This document shows, one piece after another, positions 41,791-51,231 of a stretch of 64,000 nt of DNA. The notes under the pieces are model-generated. The model saw only the letters and a program-made list of their open reading frames with translations. It was not told where the DNA came from and searched no databases. A program made the translations under genes and the position numbers. This DNA comes from Polaribacter sp. Hel1_85. GTDB lineage: Bacteria > Bacteroidota > Bacteroidia > Flavobacteriales > Flavobacteriaceae. Where the stretch lies: positions 62,001 through 126,000 of the forward strand of contig NZ_JPDS01000003.1 in NCBI RefSeq assembly GCF_000766795.1, given 5' to 3'. The number at the start of each line of letters is the position of its first letter. The stretch's first letter is position 1.

Positions 41791-42426
41791 TTATTTAGAC
41801 ATTGCAGAAAGCATACCACCATAAACTCCGTTTAAAGAAGATAAGTTTTGTGCTAAAGACTCCATTTGTTCTTTTAATTTTTCTGTATTTTCTACTACAG
41901 CACCATTTAATTCTGATTGCTTTGTAGTATTTTCTACTTGTACTTTATACAAGTTATTTAAAGTTTCCATTTGTGCAGCTGCCATAGAAACTTGCTCATT
42001 ATATTTATTTGTTGATGAAATAGATTCTGATGCAGCAGATAAACCTTCTGCAGCTCCTTGAAAATTCTTCATGCTTGTTCCTAAACTTTCCATTAAACCA
42101 GCATCAATATTAGCTTCTTGTAATAAAACATCTAATTTCTGAGATAATAAACCTTGTGCTCCAACTTCATCTTTTTCAACAGTAAAACCGTCTTCTCCTA
42201 ATTCAGGATAAACTTTAGACCAATCAAAATCATCTTCAGGAGTATCAAATGCCGAAATTGCAAATACTATTGCTTCTACTACTAATCCAATCGTTAACAT
42301 TATTCCACCAGTTAACGGTCCTATAGAAAAATGCTGAATTTTGAATAACGCTCCAATAATAACAACTGCTGCTCCCATTCCGTAAACGAAATTCATTGTC
42401 TTCTTATAAGTTCTTGATTGTGCCAT
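41791..42426 (-). CDS. gldL: Gliding motility/type IX secretion motor protein GldL
   Basis: A 211-residue inner-membrane protein with two membrane helices (about 12-32 and 37-58) and a cytoplasmic helical tail rich in coiled-coil sequence. FVYGMGAAVVIIGALFKIQHF and GGIMLTIGLVVEAIVFAISAF hold the intramembrane charged residues, including the conserved Glu in LVVEAIVF, thought to act in proton use. It partners GldM. It lies 55 bases after gldK. Confidence 0.96.
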   Translation of the reverse strand: MAQSRTYKKTMNFVYGMGAAVVIIGALFKIQHFSIGPLTGGIMLTIGLVVEAIVFAISAFDTPEDDFDWSKVYPELGEDGFTVEKDEVGAQGLLSQKLDVLLQEANIDAGLMESLGTSMKNFQGAAEGLSAASESISSTNKYNEQVSMAAAQMETLNNLYKVQVENTTKQSELNGAVVENTEKLKEQMESLAQNLSSLNGVYGGMLSAMSK

Positions 42427-42481
42427 AATTTTTTTTATATTTTTATTTAGGGGTTTAATTTTTTGTTGTTAATGTTATTGT

Positions 42482-43852
42482 TTACTTATTTGCTGTACCA
42501 ATATAGTTTTGTACAGTTCTAAAACCAATGTAACTTCTTGCTGTATCTGCATATTCATAATCTCTAGAACCAACTTCTAAAAAGTATGCTACATCTTTCC
42601 ACGAACCTCCACGTATAATTTTTCTTTTATTTTTTCTATCCTCAACATTCGGGTTCATCGTAGAAGCCATTTGATAAGAAGATAAGTTATAGGCAGTGTT
42701 TGTCCATTCTGAAACGTTACCTGCCATATTATACAAACCATAATCATTCGCATTAAAAGATTTTGCTTCCATTGTATACAAAGCACCATCAACTGCATAA
42801 TTACCTCTAACTGGTTTAAAGTTTGCTAAGAAACAACCTCTATCACTAGTAGTACCTCCAGTACCCCAAGGATAAGTTGCGAATTCTAAACCACCTCTTG
42901 CTGCATATTCCCATTCTGCTTCTGTTGGTAATCTAAAATCTGGAACAGAAGTTGCATTTTTTCTACCTTTTAAATAATCATTTTTCTTTTTAGTTCTCCA
43001 ATTACAAAAAGCATTTGCTTGTCCCCAAGTTACACCAACTACAGGATAATCTCCATAAGATTGGTGATTAAAATAATCTTGATGCATTGGGTCATTATAA
43101 GAATAGTTAAAATCTTTTACCCAAACTGTTGTATCTGGATAAATATTTAATACTTCTGTTTTAACAAAATCTTTTCTATTACCACCTTTTCTTGCTGCGT
43201 TATCTCTATCAAACCAAGTATATCTATACTTTAAGTATTTAGTGTTAAATGTTCTAACTCCATCAACAGCTTCTTCTCTGGGTATATATAAAGAATCCAT
43301 TACTTCTACATAATCTACATCTGGGTATTCTTCTTTATTCCATATAATATCAGTTTCTTTATTCAATGGCTTTATAGAATCTATACCATCTCCTAAACTA
43401 TAATAGTTATCATACATATATTTTTGATACGCACTAGCATCTGTTGTATCTGGCACTGCAAAAGCATAATCATGAATTCCTCCAGATAAAGGTGTTCCAT
43501 CTGGATTAGAACCTAACATTGCTGCAAATTCTTGTTGATAACCTAACCTAGTTCTTACAATAGAATCTTTTACCCACAACACAAACTCTTTATATTCATT
43601 GTTTGTAACCTCAGTTTCATCCATATAATATGGTCTAACAGTTACCGTTTTAGTTGGAGCATTCATAGTACCAATTATATCTTGATCTTGCTTACCCATA
43701 GTAAAAGAACCTCCAGGAATTAAAGCTGTTCCAAATGGTTTTTCTGAAAACCATTTTTTCTTAGACTTCACCCCTACCAATTCTCCTCTATCATTAGAGC
43801 CACAACTGTAAAAAACCGCTATTAAAAGTGCAAATATTGCTGCTTTCTTCAT
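42482..43852 (-). CDS. gldK: Gliding motility/type IX secretion lipoprotein GldK
   Basis: A 456-residue lipoprotein (lipid cysteine in AVFYSCGSN near 17) with a formylglycine-generating-enzyme/sulfatase-modifying fold: IPGGSFTMGKQDQD near 48-61, YPVVGVTWGQANAFCNW in the middle, FRLPTEAEWEYAARGG, then KIIRGGSWKDVAYF and SYIGFRTVQ near the end. GldK is structural, forming rings with GldN on the periplasmic face of the outer membrane. I chose the ATG at 43850-43852, which yields the signal peptide; the longer ORF adds 20 basic residues. It is first of the four gld genes. Confidence 0.95.
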   Translation of the reverse strand: MKKAAIFALLIAVFYSCGSNDRGELVGVKSKKKWFSEKPFGTALIPGGSFTMGKQDQDIIGTMNAPTKTVTVRPYYMDETEVTNNEYKEFVLWVKDSIVRTRLGYQQEFAAMLGSNPDGTPLSGGIHDYAFAVPDTTDASAYQKYMYDNYYSLGDGIDSIKPLNKETDIIWNKEEYPDVDYVEVMDSLYIPREEAVDGVRTFNTKYLKYRYTWFDRDNAARKGGNRKDFVKTEVLNIYPDTTVWVKDFNYSYNDPMHQDYFNHQSYGDYPVVGVTWGQANAFCNWRTKKKNDYLKGRKNATSVPDFRLPTEAEWEYAARGGLEFATYPWGTGGTTSDRGCFLANFKPVRGNYAVDGALYTMEAKSFNANDYGLYNMAGNVSEWTNTAYNLSSYQMASTMNPNVEDRKNKRKIIRGGSWKDVAYFLEVGSRDYEYADTARSYIGFRTVQNYIGTANK

Positions 43853-43959
43853 ATTATAAAATGTCTTTACTAAAAAGTCCGTAAACCTATTATTTTTTTT
43901 GCTAAAAAACAATACTCAAATTGCATTTTAACGTTATGTTATTTCAATATATATATTTA

Positions 43960-45120
43960 TTACACCAATTTACTCATTGCTTTATACCATTTTTCTGGAA
44001 TAATTTGCTTTGTAGCATCTGTGTAGTCACTATAAGTACATGGTATTAACGCATGTCTTTTGTATTTATTATCTGATAAAATTTTTATCTCTATCCACCA
44101 TCTACCAGATTTATTACTTTTATAAAATGTTAAAGGATCATCATCCTCTAATAAAACTGTAAATTTTTGATAATTTTCCTTTCCTGAAAACGGATAATCT
44201 TTTACTCTAAAATTTACTCCCTCAATAAAATACCAAATCATTTGTGCTATTAAATGTGCTGTTTGATGATTGTTATCAAGCATAGAATTATACTCATAAA
44301 TTCCAAAAGAAGATACTTTATCACTTAAACCTGCATACCTAGAAATAGCGCAAATTTCTTCTCCATAAAACCCATTTGGAGAAGCATTATTATTTGCTGG
44401 AGCTTCACTTTGTCTTACAGAACCTAAATCTATAGAAACAATATCTGCGTTTCTAAAAACTGGCTCAATATTTTCTAGTTCTTTTGCTTTTCCTAATCGA
44501 TGAGCATCAAAAAACAAACTATCTAATAACTGAATTTCTTCTTGCGAATTAAAATACGTTTGATAACCAACATTACTATAATTAAACAAGTTGTTAGGTT
44601 CTTGCATAATTATTTTACTTAAGTAAGACTGTGAGGTTAATTCATCATCTAAATTACCTAAATCAAAACGACTGTCTACAGTAGCGATATTAACTGTTTG
44701 TTCTAGAGAATCATATGCTCTATAATTTACGTAAGTAATATCTTGACCACCACCAATAATGATAGGAATAATATTTTTTTTAAGTAAACCTGTTATAATT
44801 TCTGAAACAGCAAAATAAGTATCTGTAACTGAATTTCCTTTTAATACATTTCCTAAATCAGCTATTTGAGTATTCCAATTTCCAGGAAATAATCCATATA
44901 ACTTTCTTCGGATAAAATGTAAATCTTCTCCACAACCAAAATTATTTTCTGAATTTCTATCTTCTTGAACTCCTAAAATTGCTATTTGAACGTTTTCTAA
45001 ATCAGGAAAACCTTCTTCTTGTGTATGAATTTTAAAAGTTTTCCCTAAACATAAATTGGACTGCAACGATAAATACGCTACAACCGATTCTTTTACAGGG
45101 GTTAAGAAATCTTGGTTCAT
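43960..45120 (-). CDS. Arginase/formimidoylglutamase-fold protein with altered metal ligands
   Basis: A 386-residue protein of the ureohydrolase fold. The usual order is visible: IPIIIGGGQDITYVNY where active enzymes have GGGH or GGDH; VDSRFDLGNLDD where they have DAHxD; and ADIVSIDLGSVRQSEAP where they have SxDxD. Thus His, His and Asp ligands appear replaced by Gln, Arg and Gly. It is often annotated as formimidoylglutamase, but I doubt hydrolase activity. It lies between topA and gldK, 36 and 107 bases away, all on one strand, so a structural or regulatory task tied to the gld genes is possible. Confidence 0.75.
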   Translation of the reverse strand: MNQDFLTPVKESVVAYLSLQSNLCLGKTFKIHTQEEGFPDLENVQIAILGVQEDRNSENNFGCGEDLHFIRRKLYGLFPGNWNTQIADLGNVLKGNSVTDTYFAVSEIITGLLKKNIIPIIIGGGQDITYVNYRAYDSLEQTVNIATVDSRFDLGNLDDELTSQSYLSKIIMQEPNNLFNYSNVGYQTYFNSQEEIQLLDSLFFDAHRLGKAKELENIEPVFRNADIVSIDLGSVRQSEAPANNNASPNGFYGEEICAISRYAGLSDKVSSFGIYEYNSMLDNNHQTAHLIAQMIWYFIEGVNFRVKDYPFSGKENYQKFTVLLEDDDPLTFYKSNKSGRWWIEIKILSDNKYKRHALIPCTYSDYTDATKQIIPEKWYKAMSKLV

Positions 45121-45156
45121 TAATTTTTTTTAATAGGAATGCAATATAACAAATCC

Positions 45157-47670
45157 CTACTTCTTTTTCGTTGTTTTTTTGGCAGGAGTTTTTTTCTTTA
45201 CTGCTTTTTTCTTTGCAACTTTTTTCTTTGGTGTTTTAGCCTCAATCATTTTAACAGCTTCGGCTTTAGATAATTTTTCTATTTCTGTTGTTTTTGGTAA
45301 CTCAATTTTAATTTTTCCTTTTAAAACATTAAAACGTCCCCATCGTGCTTTCTCCACACGAATACCAACATCTTCCCAATTATGAATAACTTTATCTATT
45401 TCCTTTTGTTTTTTAACTTCAATTAATTCAACAATATCGTCATCAGAAAGGTTATCAAAATCGTATTTTTTATTTACGTTGATAAACATATTATTCCACT
45501 TTATAAAGGGTCCAAAACGTCCAACACCCTTTTGTACTGGTAATTCTTCGTAATGATAAATTGGTGCATCTGCTTTTTGTTTTGCAACAATTAATTCTTC
45601 TGCTCTAGGCAAATCAACTTCCATAGGGTTTTCTCCCCTATCAAGAGATACAAACATTTTCCCAAAACGAATATATGGTCCAAAGCGTCCATTAGAAACA
45701 ATTACTTCTTCACCTTTATATGTTCCTAAAGTTTTTGGAAGCAAGAATAATTCTAATGCTTCTTCCATGGTAATTGTACCTAAATGTTGATCTTTATTTA
45801 AGCTTGCAAATACTTTTTCTTCATCTTCTGGAGCTCCAATTTGCGCAATTGGTCCAAATTTACCCAAACGAACTAAAACTGTTTTTCCTGATTCTGGATG
45901 TTTTCCTAAAATACGCTCTCCACTTTCTCTATCAGCATTTTCTTTTACGTCTTCTACGGTATCATGAAATTTGTTATAAAAACCTTTAATCATTTCTATC
46001 CAATCTTCATCACCATGAGAAATATCATCAAAAGAGTTTTCTACTTTAGCTGTAAACCCAAAATCTAAAATATTAGAGAAATTCGCTACTAAAAAGTCGT
46101 TAACAATATTTCCAATATCAGTAGGAATTAATTTATTTTTATCTGTACCTGTTTTTTCAGTCAAAGATTGACTTTTTACAATTCCTCCAGACAAAATCAT
46201 CTGTTCGTAAGCTCTTTCTACACCTTCATTTTGGCCTTTTTCTACATAACCTCTTCTTTGTACTGTAGAAATTGTTGGCGCATATGTAGAGGGTCTACCA
46301 ATACCTAATTCTTCTAATTGTTTTACCAAAGAAGCTTCTGTAAAACGATAAGGCGGACTTGTAAATCTTTGTGTTGCGTTAATAAAAGTATAGTCTAAAT
46401 GTTCACCAACTTTTAATATTGGTAACATTCCTGCTTGTTCTTCATCTTCATTGTCATTTCCTTCTAAATACACCTTTAAAAATCCATCAAACTTTATCAT
46501 TTCTCCATTGGCAGTGAAAATTTTTGAGTTTTCAGAATTCTCAATTTTCATATTTGTTCTTTCCAACTGAGCATCACTCATTTGAGAAGCCAATGTTCTT
46601 TTCCAAATTAAATCATACAATCTATTTTGATCATATTCAGATGAAATAGAATGTGCTTTCATATTTGTAGGTCTAATGGCTTCATGGGCTTCTTGAGCTC
46701 CTTTTGCTTTCGACTTAAAAACACGTTGTTTACTATACTCTTTTCCGTAATAATTTGTAATTTCTTCTTCAGCTGCATTTCTTGCATCTACAGATAAGTT
46801 TACACTATCTGTTCTCATATATGTTATTAAACCTGCTTCATACAAACGTTGTGCAACTTGCATTGTTTTTGCTACCGGAAAACCTAATTTCCTAGAAGCT
46901 TCTTGTTGTAACGTAGAAGTTGTAAATGGTGCCGCTGGCGATTTTTTTGCTGGCTTTTTAGTTAAATCAGCAATAGAAAAATCGGCATTTGCACAAGAAT
47001 TTAAAAAACTTTCTGCCGCTTTTTTAGAATCGAAATTCTTAGGTATTGAAGCTTTAAAAGTTTTTCCTTCGTTATTAGAAAATTCTGCAACTACTTTATA
47101 ATGTGTTTCAGATTTAAAATCGTGAATACTTCTTTCTTTCTCAACAATTAATCTTACAGCAACAGATTGCACTCTCCCTGCAGACAAACCACCTTTTACT
47201 TTTCTCCATAAAACTGGCGATAATTCATAACCAACAAGTCTATCTAAAACTCTACGAGCTTGTTGTGCGTTTACCATATTATAGTCGATATCTCTAGGAT
47301 TTTCGACTGCTTTTAAAATGGCTTTCTTTGTAATTTCGTGAAAAACGATACGCTTTGTATGCTTGTCTATTAAATTTAGTTGCTCTTTTAAATGCCAAGC
47401 AATAGCTTCTCCTTCTCGATCCTCATCACTTGCTAACCAAACTGTTTCAGCTTTTTTCGCTAAAGCTTTAAGCTTTTTTACGACTGGTTTTTTATCATCA
47501 GAAATTATATATTTTGGACTAAAATCTCCTTCTACATCTATTCCTAACTCTTTGGATGGTAAGTCTGCAATATGACCATAACTAGATTCTACTTGAAAAT
47601 CTTTTCCAAGAAATTTTTCGATGGTTTTTGCTTTTGCTGGTGACTCTACAATTACTAAATTCTTTGCCAT
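45157..47670 (-). CDS. topA: DNA topoisomerase I
   Basis: An 837-residue type IA topoisomerase that relaxes negative supercoils. The Toprim domain starts KNLVIVESPAKAKTIEKFL (3-21), with the acidic DEDREGEAIAW near 81-91. The active-site Tyr lies in GLITYMRTDSVNLS near 290-303. Several C-terminal repeats (GRFGPYIRFG, GVGRFGPFIKW) replace the zinc fingers of the enterobacterial enzyme. It ends in a tail of about 40 residues made mostly of Lys, Ala and Thr, histone-like, as in many Bacteroidota. Divergent from miaB. Confidence 0.97.
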   Translation of the reverse strand: MAKNLVIVESPAKAKTIEKFLGKDFQVESSYGHIADLPSKELGIDVEGDFSPKYIISDDKKPVVKKLKALAKKAETVWLASDEDREGEAIAWHLKEQLNLIDKHTKRIVFHEITKKAILKAVENPRDIDYNMVNAQQARRVLDRLVGYELSPVLWRKVKGGLSAGRVQSVAVRLIVEKERSIHDFKSETHYKVVAEFSNNEGKTFKASIPKNFDSKKAAESFLNSCANADFSIADLTKKPAKKSPAAPFTTSTLQQEASRKLGFPVAKTMQVAQRLYEAGLITYMRTDSVNLSVDARNAAEEEITNYYGKEYSKQRVFKSKAKGAQEAHEAIRPTNMKAHSISSEYDQNRLYDLIWKRTLASQMSDAQLERTNMKIENSENSKIFTANGEMIKFDGFLKVYLEGNDNEDEEQAGMLPILKVGEHLDYTFINATQRFTSPPYRFTEASLVKQLEELGIGRPSTYAPTISTVQRRGYVEKGQNEGVERAYEQMILSGGIVKSQSLTEKTGTDKNKLIPTDIGNIVNDFLVANFSNILDFGFTAKVENSFDDISHGDEDWIEMIKGFYNKFHDTVEDVKENADRESGERILGKHPESGKTVLVRLGKFGPIAQIGAPEDEEKVFASLNKDQHLGTITMEEALELFLLPKTLGTYKGEEVIVSNGRFGPYIRFGKMFVSLDRGENPMEVDLPRAEELIVAKQKADAPIYHYEELPVQKGVGRFGPFIKWNNMFINVNKKYDFDNLSDDDIVELIEVKKQKEIDKVIHNWEDVGIRVEKARWGRFNVLKGKIKIELPKTTEIEKLSKAEAVKMIEAKTPKKKVAKKKAVKKKTPAKKTTKKK

Positions 47671-47811
47671 TTATCTTTCTTTAATCACTAAAAACGCTCT
47701 AAAAACGTATTATTTTCATTTGCAAAAGTAGACAGTTTTTTGTAAAAAAAAATTATTTCGTCAATTTTCAACAAAAAATTATTAGAATTACTAAATTATT
47801 TTTTCTGCCAA

Positions 47812-47846
47812 TTTGTCACAAAAATTCAAATTTGGTTGTATCTTTG
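47812..47846 (+). promoter_or_regulatory. Bacteroidota-type promoter for miaB
   Basis: TTTG at 47812-47815 and TATCTTTG at 47839-47846, 23 bases apart, fit the TTTG / TAnnTTTG consensus. Transcription would start near 47853, about 20 bases before the ATG at 47873. Confidence 0.7.
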
Positions 47847-47872
47847 CACACCTTCAAATGATAAATTGATAG

Positions 47873-49330
47873 ATGGAACACGTAGAAAAAATCATAGACG
47901 ATAAAATACAAGGAAAAGCACTTGTAACTGAAAATAAAAAAGATAACACTAAAAAACTATTCATTGAAAGCTATGGCTGTCAGATGAATATGAATGATAG
48001 TGAGATTGTCGCTGCTATTTTAGACAAAGAAGGTTATAATACAACTCAAGTTCTTGAAGAAGCAGATTTAGTATTGGTAAATACCTGCTCAATTAGAGAG
48101 AAAGCAGAAACATCGGTTCGTAAAAGATTACAGAAATATAATAGAGTAAAAAAAGAATCTAATAAAAAAATGAAAGTAGGCGTTTTAGGCTGTATGGCTG
48201 AACGTTTAAAGGAGAAGTTTTTAGAAGAAGAAAAAATAGTAGACTTAGTTGTTGGTCCAGATGCATACAAAGATTTACCAAATTTATTAGAAGAAGTTTA
48301 TGAAGGTAGAGATGCTGTAAACGTAATTTTATCTAAAGAAGAAACCTATGGAGATATTTCTCCTGTTCGTTTAAATTCTAACGGAGTTTCTGCTTTTGTT
48401 TCTATTACTAGAGGTTGTGACAATATGTGTACTTTTTGTGTGGTTCCTTTTACACGTGGACGTGAAAGAAGTAGAGATCCAAAAAGTATTTTAGAAGAAA
48501 TTCAATCTATGGTTGATAAAGATTTTAAAGAAATTACGCTTTTAGGACAAAATGTAGATAGTTTTCTTTGGTTTGGTGGTGGTTTGAAAAAAGATTTCAA
48601 AAAAGCAACAGAAATGGCGCAAGCTACAGCTGTAGATTTTTCTCAACTCTTAGACATGTGTGCTACAAAATTCCCAAAAACACGTTTCAGATTTTCTACA
48701 TCTAACCCACAAGATATGAGTTTAGATGTAATTCATACCATGGCAAAACACAAAAACATTTGTAAATACATTCACTTACCAGTACAAAGTGGAAGCAATG
48801 CAATGTTAAATGCTATGAACAGACAACATACTCGTGAAGAATACATGGAGTTGGTTGATAATATTTTTAAAATTATTCCAGAAATGTCTTTAAGTCAAGA
48901 CATGATTGTTGGTTTTTGTGGAGAAACAGAACAAGATCACCAAGACACTTTAGCATTAATGGAATATGTAAAATACGATTTCGGTTTTATGTTTGCATAT
49001 TCCGAAAGACCAGGAACATTAGCTGGAAAGAAAATGGATGATGATATTCCTCACGCAGTTAAAAAAAGAAGATTACAAGAAGTTATAGATTTACAACAAA
49101 AACACGCTTTATACAGAACGCAACAACATTTAGGTAAAACCGAAGAAGTTTTAATTGAAGGAACTTCTAAGAAAAACCCTAATGAATGGAAAGGAAGAAA
49201 CACACAAAATACTGTAATTGTTTTTCCTAAAAAACATTATAAATTAGGAGATTTTGTAAATGTAAAAGTAGAAGATTGTACTTCAGCAACTTTAAAAGGA
49301 ACTGCTGTTGGGTATTCTGATAATAATTAG
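47873..49330 (+). CDS. miaB: tRNA-2-methylthio-N6-dimethylallyladenosine synthase MiaB
   Basis: A 485-residue radical SAM methylthiotransferase that thiomethylates A37 of tRNAs reading UNN codons. The N-terminal UPF0004 domain starts LFIESYGCQMNMNDSE near 27-42 and holds three auxiliary-cluster cysteines (YGCQ, NTCS, LGCM). The radical SAM site is RGCDNMCTFCVVPFTRG near 180-196. A C-terminal TRAM domain covers about 410-480. All expected motifs are present. A Flavo-1-like RNA begins at its stop codon, on the opposite strand. Confidence 0.97.
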   Translation: MEHVEKIIDDKIQGKALVTENKKDNTKKLFIESYGCQMNMNDSEIVAAILDKEGYNTTQVLEEADLVLVNTCSIREKAETSVRKRLQKYNRVKKESNKKMKVGVLGCMAERLKEKFLEEEKIVDLVVGPDAYKDLPNLLEEVYEGRDAVNVILSKEETYGDISPVRLNSNGVSAFVSITRGCDNMCTFCVVPFTRGRERSRDPKSILEEIQSMVDKDFKEITLLGQNVDSFLWFGGGLKKDFKKATEMAQATAVDFSQLLDMCATKFPKTRFRFSTSNPQDMSLDVIHTMAKHKNICKYIHLPVQSGSNAMLNAMNRQHTREEYMELVDNIFKIIPEMSLSQDMIVGFCGETEQDHQDTLALMEYVKYDFGFMFAYSERPGTLAGKKMDDDIPHAVKKRRLQEVIDLQQKHALYRTQQHLGKTEEVLIEGTSKKNPNEWKGRNTQNTVIVFPKKHYKLGDFVNVKVEDCTSATLKGTAVGYSDNN

Positions 49331-49406
49331 AAGCTATTTCCTGCTTTACGCTATATCTTTTTTTAAGAAAAATAAAAAAAGGATGTCGCTTCAATCAGGG
49401 CTAAAC
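49330..49406 (-). ncRNA. Flavo-1-like structured RNA, copy B
   Basis: On the minus strand it reads GTTTAGCCCTGATTGAAGC, then GACATCCTTTTTTT, a short loop, AAAAAAAGATATAGC and GAAAGCAGGAAATAGCTTC. It shares both ends with copy A (1068-1189) but has a minimal loop. It lies between two plus-strand genes, so it is antisense to the spacer and would be an independent transcript or a passive repeat. Confidence 0.6.
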
Positions 49407-49497
49407 ATATTTATATAAAACATAGCATTAAAAGAATTAATTGCCTTTCTAAAATAATTTAAAAAAGCAACAATAATTAACTTTGCAACTGAAAAAA

Positions 49498-50721
49498 ATG
49501 GAAAACTTACAAGCATTAAAACAACGTTTTGGAATTATCGGAAACGATATTCATTTAAACAGAGCTTTAGAAAAAGCAGTAAGAGTTGCTCCTACAGATA
49601 TTTCTGTTTTAGTTACTGGAGAAAGTGGGGTTGGTAAAGAAAGTATTCCTAAAATTATACATTCTTTATCTCACAGAAAACACGCAAAATATATTGCTGT
49701 AAACTGTGGTGCAATTCCAGAAGGAACTATAGATAGTGAATTATTTGGGCACGAAAAAGGTTCTTTTACAGGTGCAACACAAGACAGAAAAGGATACTTT
49801 GAGGTTGCAGATGGAGGAACCATCTTCTTAGATGAAGTTGGCGAATTACCTTTAACTACTCAAGTGCGTTTGTTACGTGTTTTAGAAAATGGAGAGTTCA
49901 TAAAAGTTGGTTCTTCAAAAACACAAAAAACCGATGTTAGAATTGTAGCTGCAACCAACGTAAATATGCAAGCTGCAATTCAAAAAGAAAAATTTAGAGA
50001 AGATTTATATTATAGATTAAGTACTGTAGAAATTAACTTACCAGCATTAAGAGAACGCAAAGAAGACATACATTTATTGTTTAGAAAATTTGCTTCAGAT
50101 TTTGCTCAAAAATACAGAATGCCCTCTATTCGTTTAGATGAAAATGCTGTAAGTCTTTTAATGAATTACCGTTTTCCAGGAAACATTCGTCAGTTAAAAA
50201 ATTTAGCAGAACAAATTTCAGTTATTGAAGAAGATAGAATTGTTTCTGCTACAAAATTACAACAATATTTACCGAACAACAATGGTAATTTACCTGCTGT
50301 AATTGGTGGTAAAAAGGAAAATGATTTTTCTACAGAACGTGATATTATGTATAAAATATTATTTGATATGCGTAATGACATCAACGATTTAAAGAAGTTG
50401 ACACTAGATTTAATGAAGAAAGGAAATATTGAAGAAGTTCAGGAAGAACATAATCAATTAATTGAAAAAATTTACGGAGACAAAGAGGTTCAAGACAATA
50501 ATGTAGAAGTCTTAAATATTCCTCAAAATTCATCAGCAGAAAAAGATTATGATTTTATTGAGACTATTGAGGAGGATGAATCTTTATCTTTACAAGACAA
50601 AGAAATTGAAATGATTAAAAAGTCTTTAGAAAAAAACAGTAATAAACGTAAATTAGCCGCTAAAGAACTCGGAATTTCAGAAAGAACTTTATACAGAAAA
50701 ATTAAACAATACGATTTGTAA
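49498..50721 (+). CDS. Sigma-54-dependent activator without sensory domain
   Basis: A 407-residue enhancer-binding protein. The AAA+ domain starts almost at the N terminus: Walker A VTGESGVGKES near 38-48, the sigma-54 contact loop GSFTGA near 88-93, Walker B GGTIFLDEVGE near 107-117 and the arginine-finger region REDLYYRLS near 162-170. A linker of about 100 residues leads to a Fis-type helix-turn-helix (about 370-407, KRKLAAKELGISERTLYRKI). No receiver, GAF or PAS domain exists, so control must come through expression or a partner. It lies 3 bases before lptE. Confidence 0.93.
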   Translation: MENLQALKQRFGIIGNDIHLNRALEKAVRVAPTDISVLVTGESGVGKESIPKIIHSLSHRKHAKYIAVNCGAIPEGTIDSELFGHEKGSFTGATQDRKGYFEVADGGTIFLDEVGELPLTTQVRLLRVLENGEFIKVGSSKTQKTDVRIVAATNVNMQAAIQKEKFREDLYYRLSTVEINLPALRERKEDIHLLFRKFASDFAQKYRMPSIRLDENAVSLLMNYRFPGNIRQLKNLAEQISVIEEDRIVSATKLQQYLPNNNGNLPAVIGGKKENDFSTERDIMYKILFDMRNDINDLKKLTLDLMKKGNIEEVQEEHNQLIEKIYGDKEVQDNNVEVLNIPQNSSAEKDYDFIETIEEDESLSLQDKEIEMIKKSLEKNSNKRKLAAKELGISERTLYRKIKQYDL

Positions 50722-50724
50722 TTT

Positions 50725-51231
50725 ATGAAGAAAATTCAATTCATTATCTTATTTTCAATAACTACATTAGTTCTTGTTTCTTGTGGAGCTTATTCTTTTA
50801 CAGGAGGAAGTACTGGAGATGCAAAAACATTACAAGTAGATTTTTTTCCAAATCAGGCACCATTAGTTGAGCCAACTTTAAGTCAACGTTTTACAAATGA
50901 TTTGTTAGATCTATTCACAAGACAAACTAATTTAACCTCAGTAAAATCTAACGGAGACTTATATTTTAGTGGAGAAATAACTGGATACAGAGTTACACCA
51001 ATGAGTGCAACTTCAAACCAAACTGCTGCACAAAATAGACTTACAATTACTGTAAATGTTCGTTTTGTAAATAAGTTAATAGAAAAAGATGATTTTGAAA
51101 AACAGTTTTCATTTTACTCTGATTTTGCTGCGGATGCTCAACTTACTGGAGGTGTTTTAGAAGCTGCTTTAGATGAAATTATGGAGAGAATTACACAAGA
51201 CATATTTAATGCTTCTGTAGCAAAATGGTAG
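50725..51231 (+). CDS. lptE: LPS-assembly lipoprotein LptE family
   Basis: A 168-residue outer-membrane lipoprotein (lipid cysteine in VLVSCGAYSF near 20). The opening YSFTGGSTGDAKTLQVDFFPNQ is the pattern of the Bacteroidota LptE family, whose members plug LptD to place lipopolysaccharide in the outer leaflet. The last 7 bases overlap the next gene in another frame, so the gene is in a transcript with the sigma-54 activator, the TPR protein and secG. Confidence 0.88.
   Translation: MKKIQFIILFSITTLVLVSCGAYSFTGGSTGDAKTLQVDFFPNQAPLVEPTLSQRFTNDLLDLFTRQTNLTSVKSNGDLYFSGEITGYRVTPMSATSNQTAAQNRLTITVNVRFVNKLIEKDDFEKQFSFYSDFAADAQLTGGVLEAALDEIMERITQDIFNASVAKW

Noticed and set aside
43960..45120. Functional formimidoylglutamase of histidine degradation
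   Set aside because: Key metal ligands look replaced and no hut genes are nearby.
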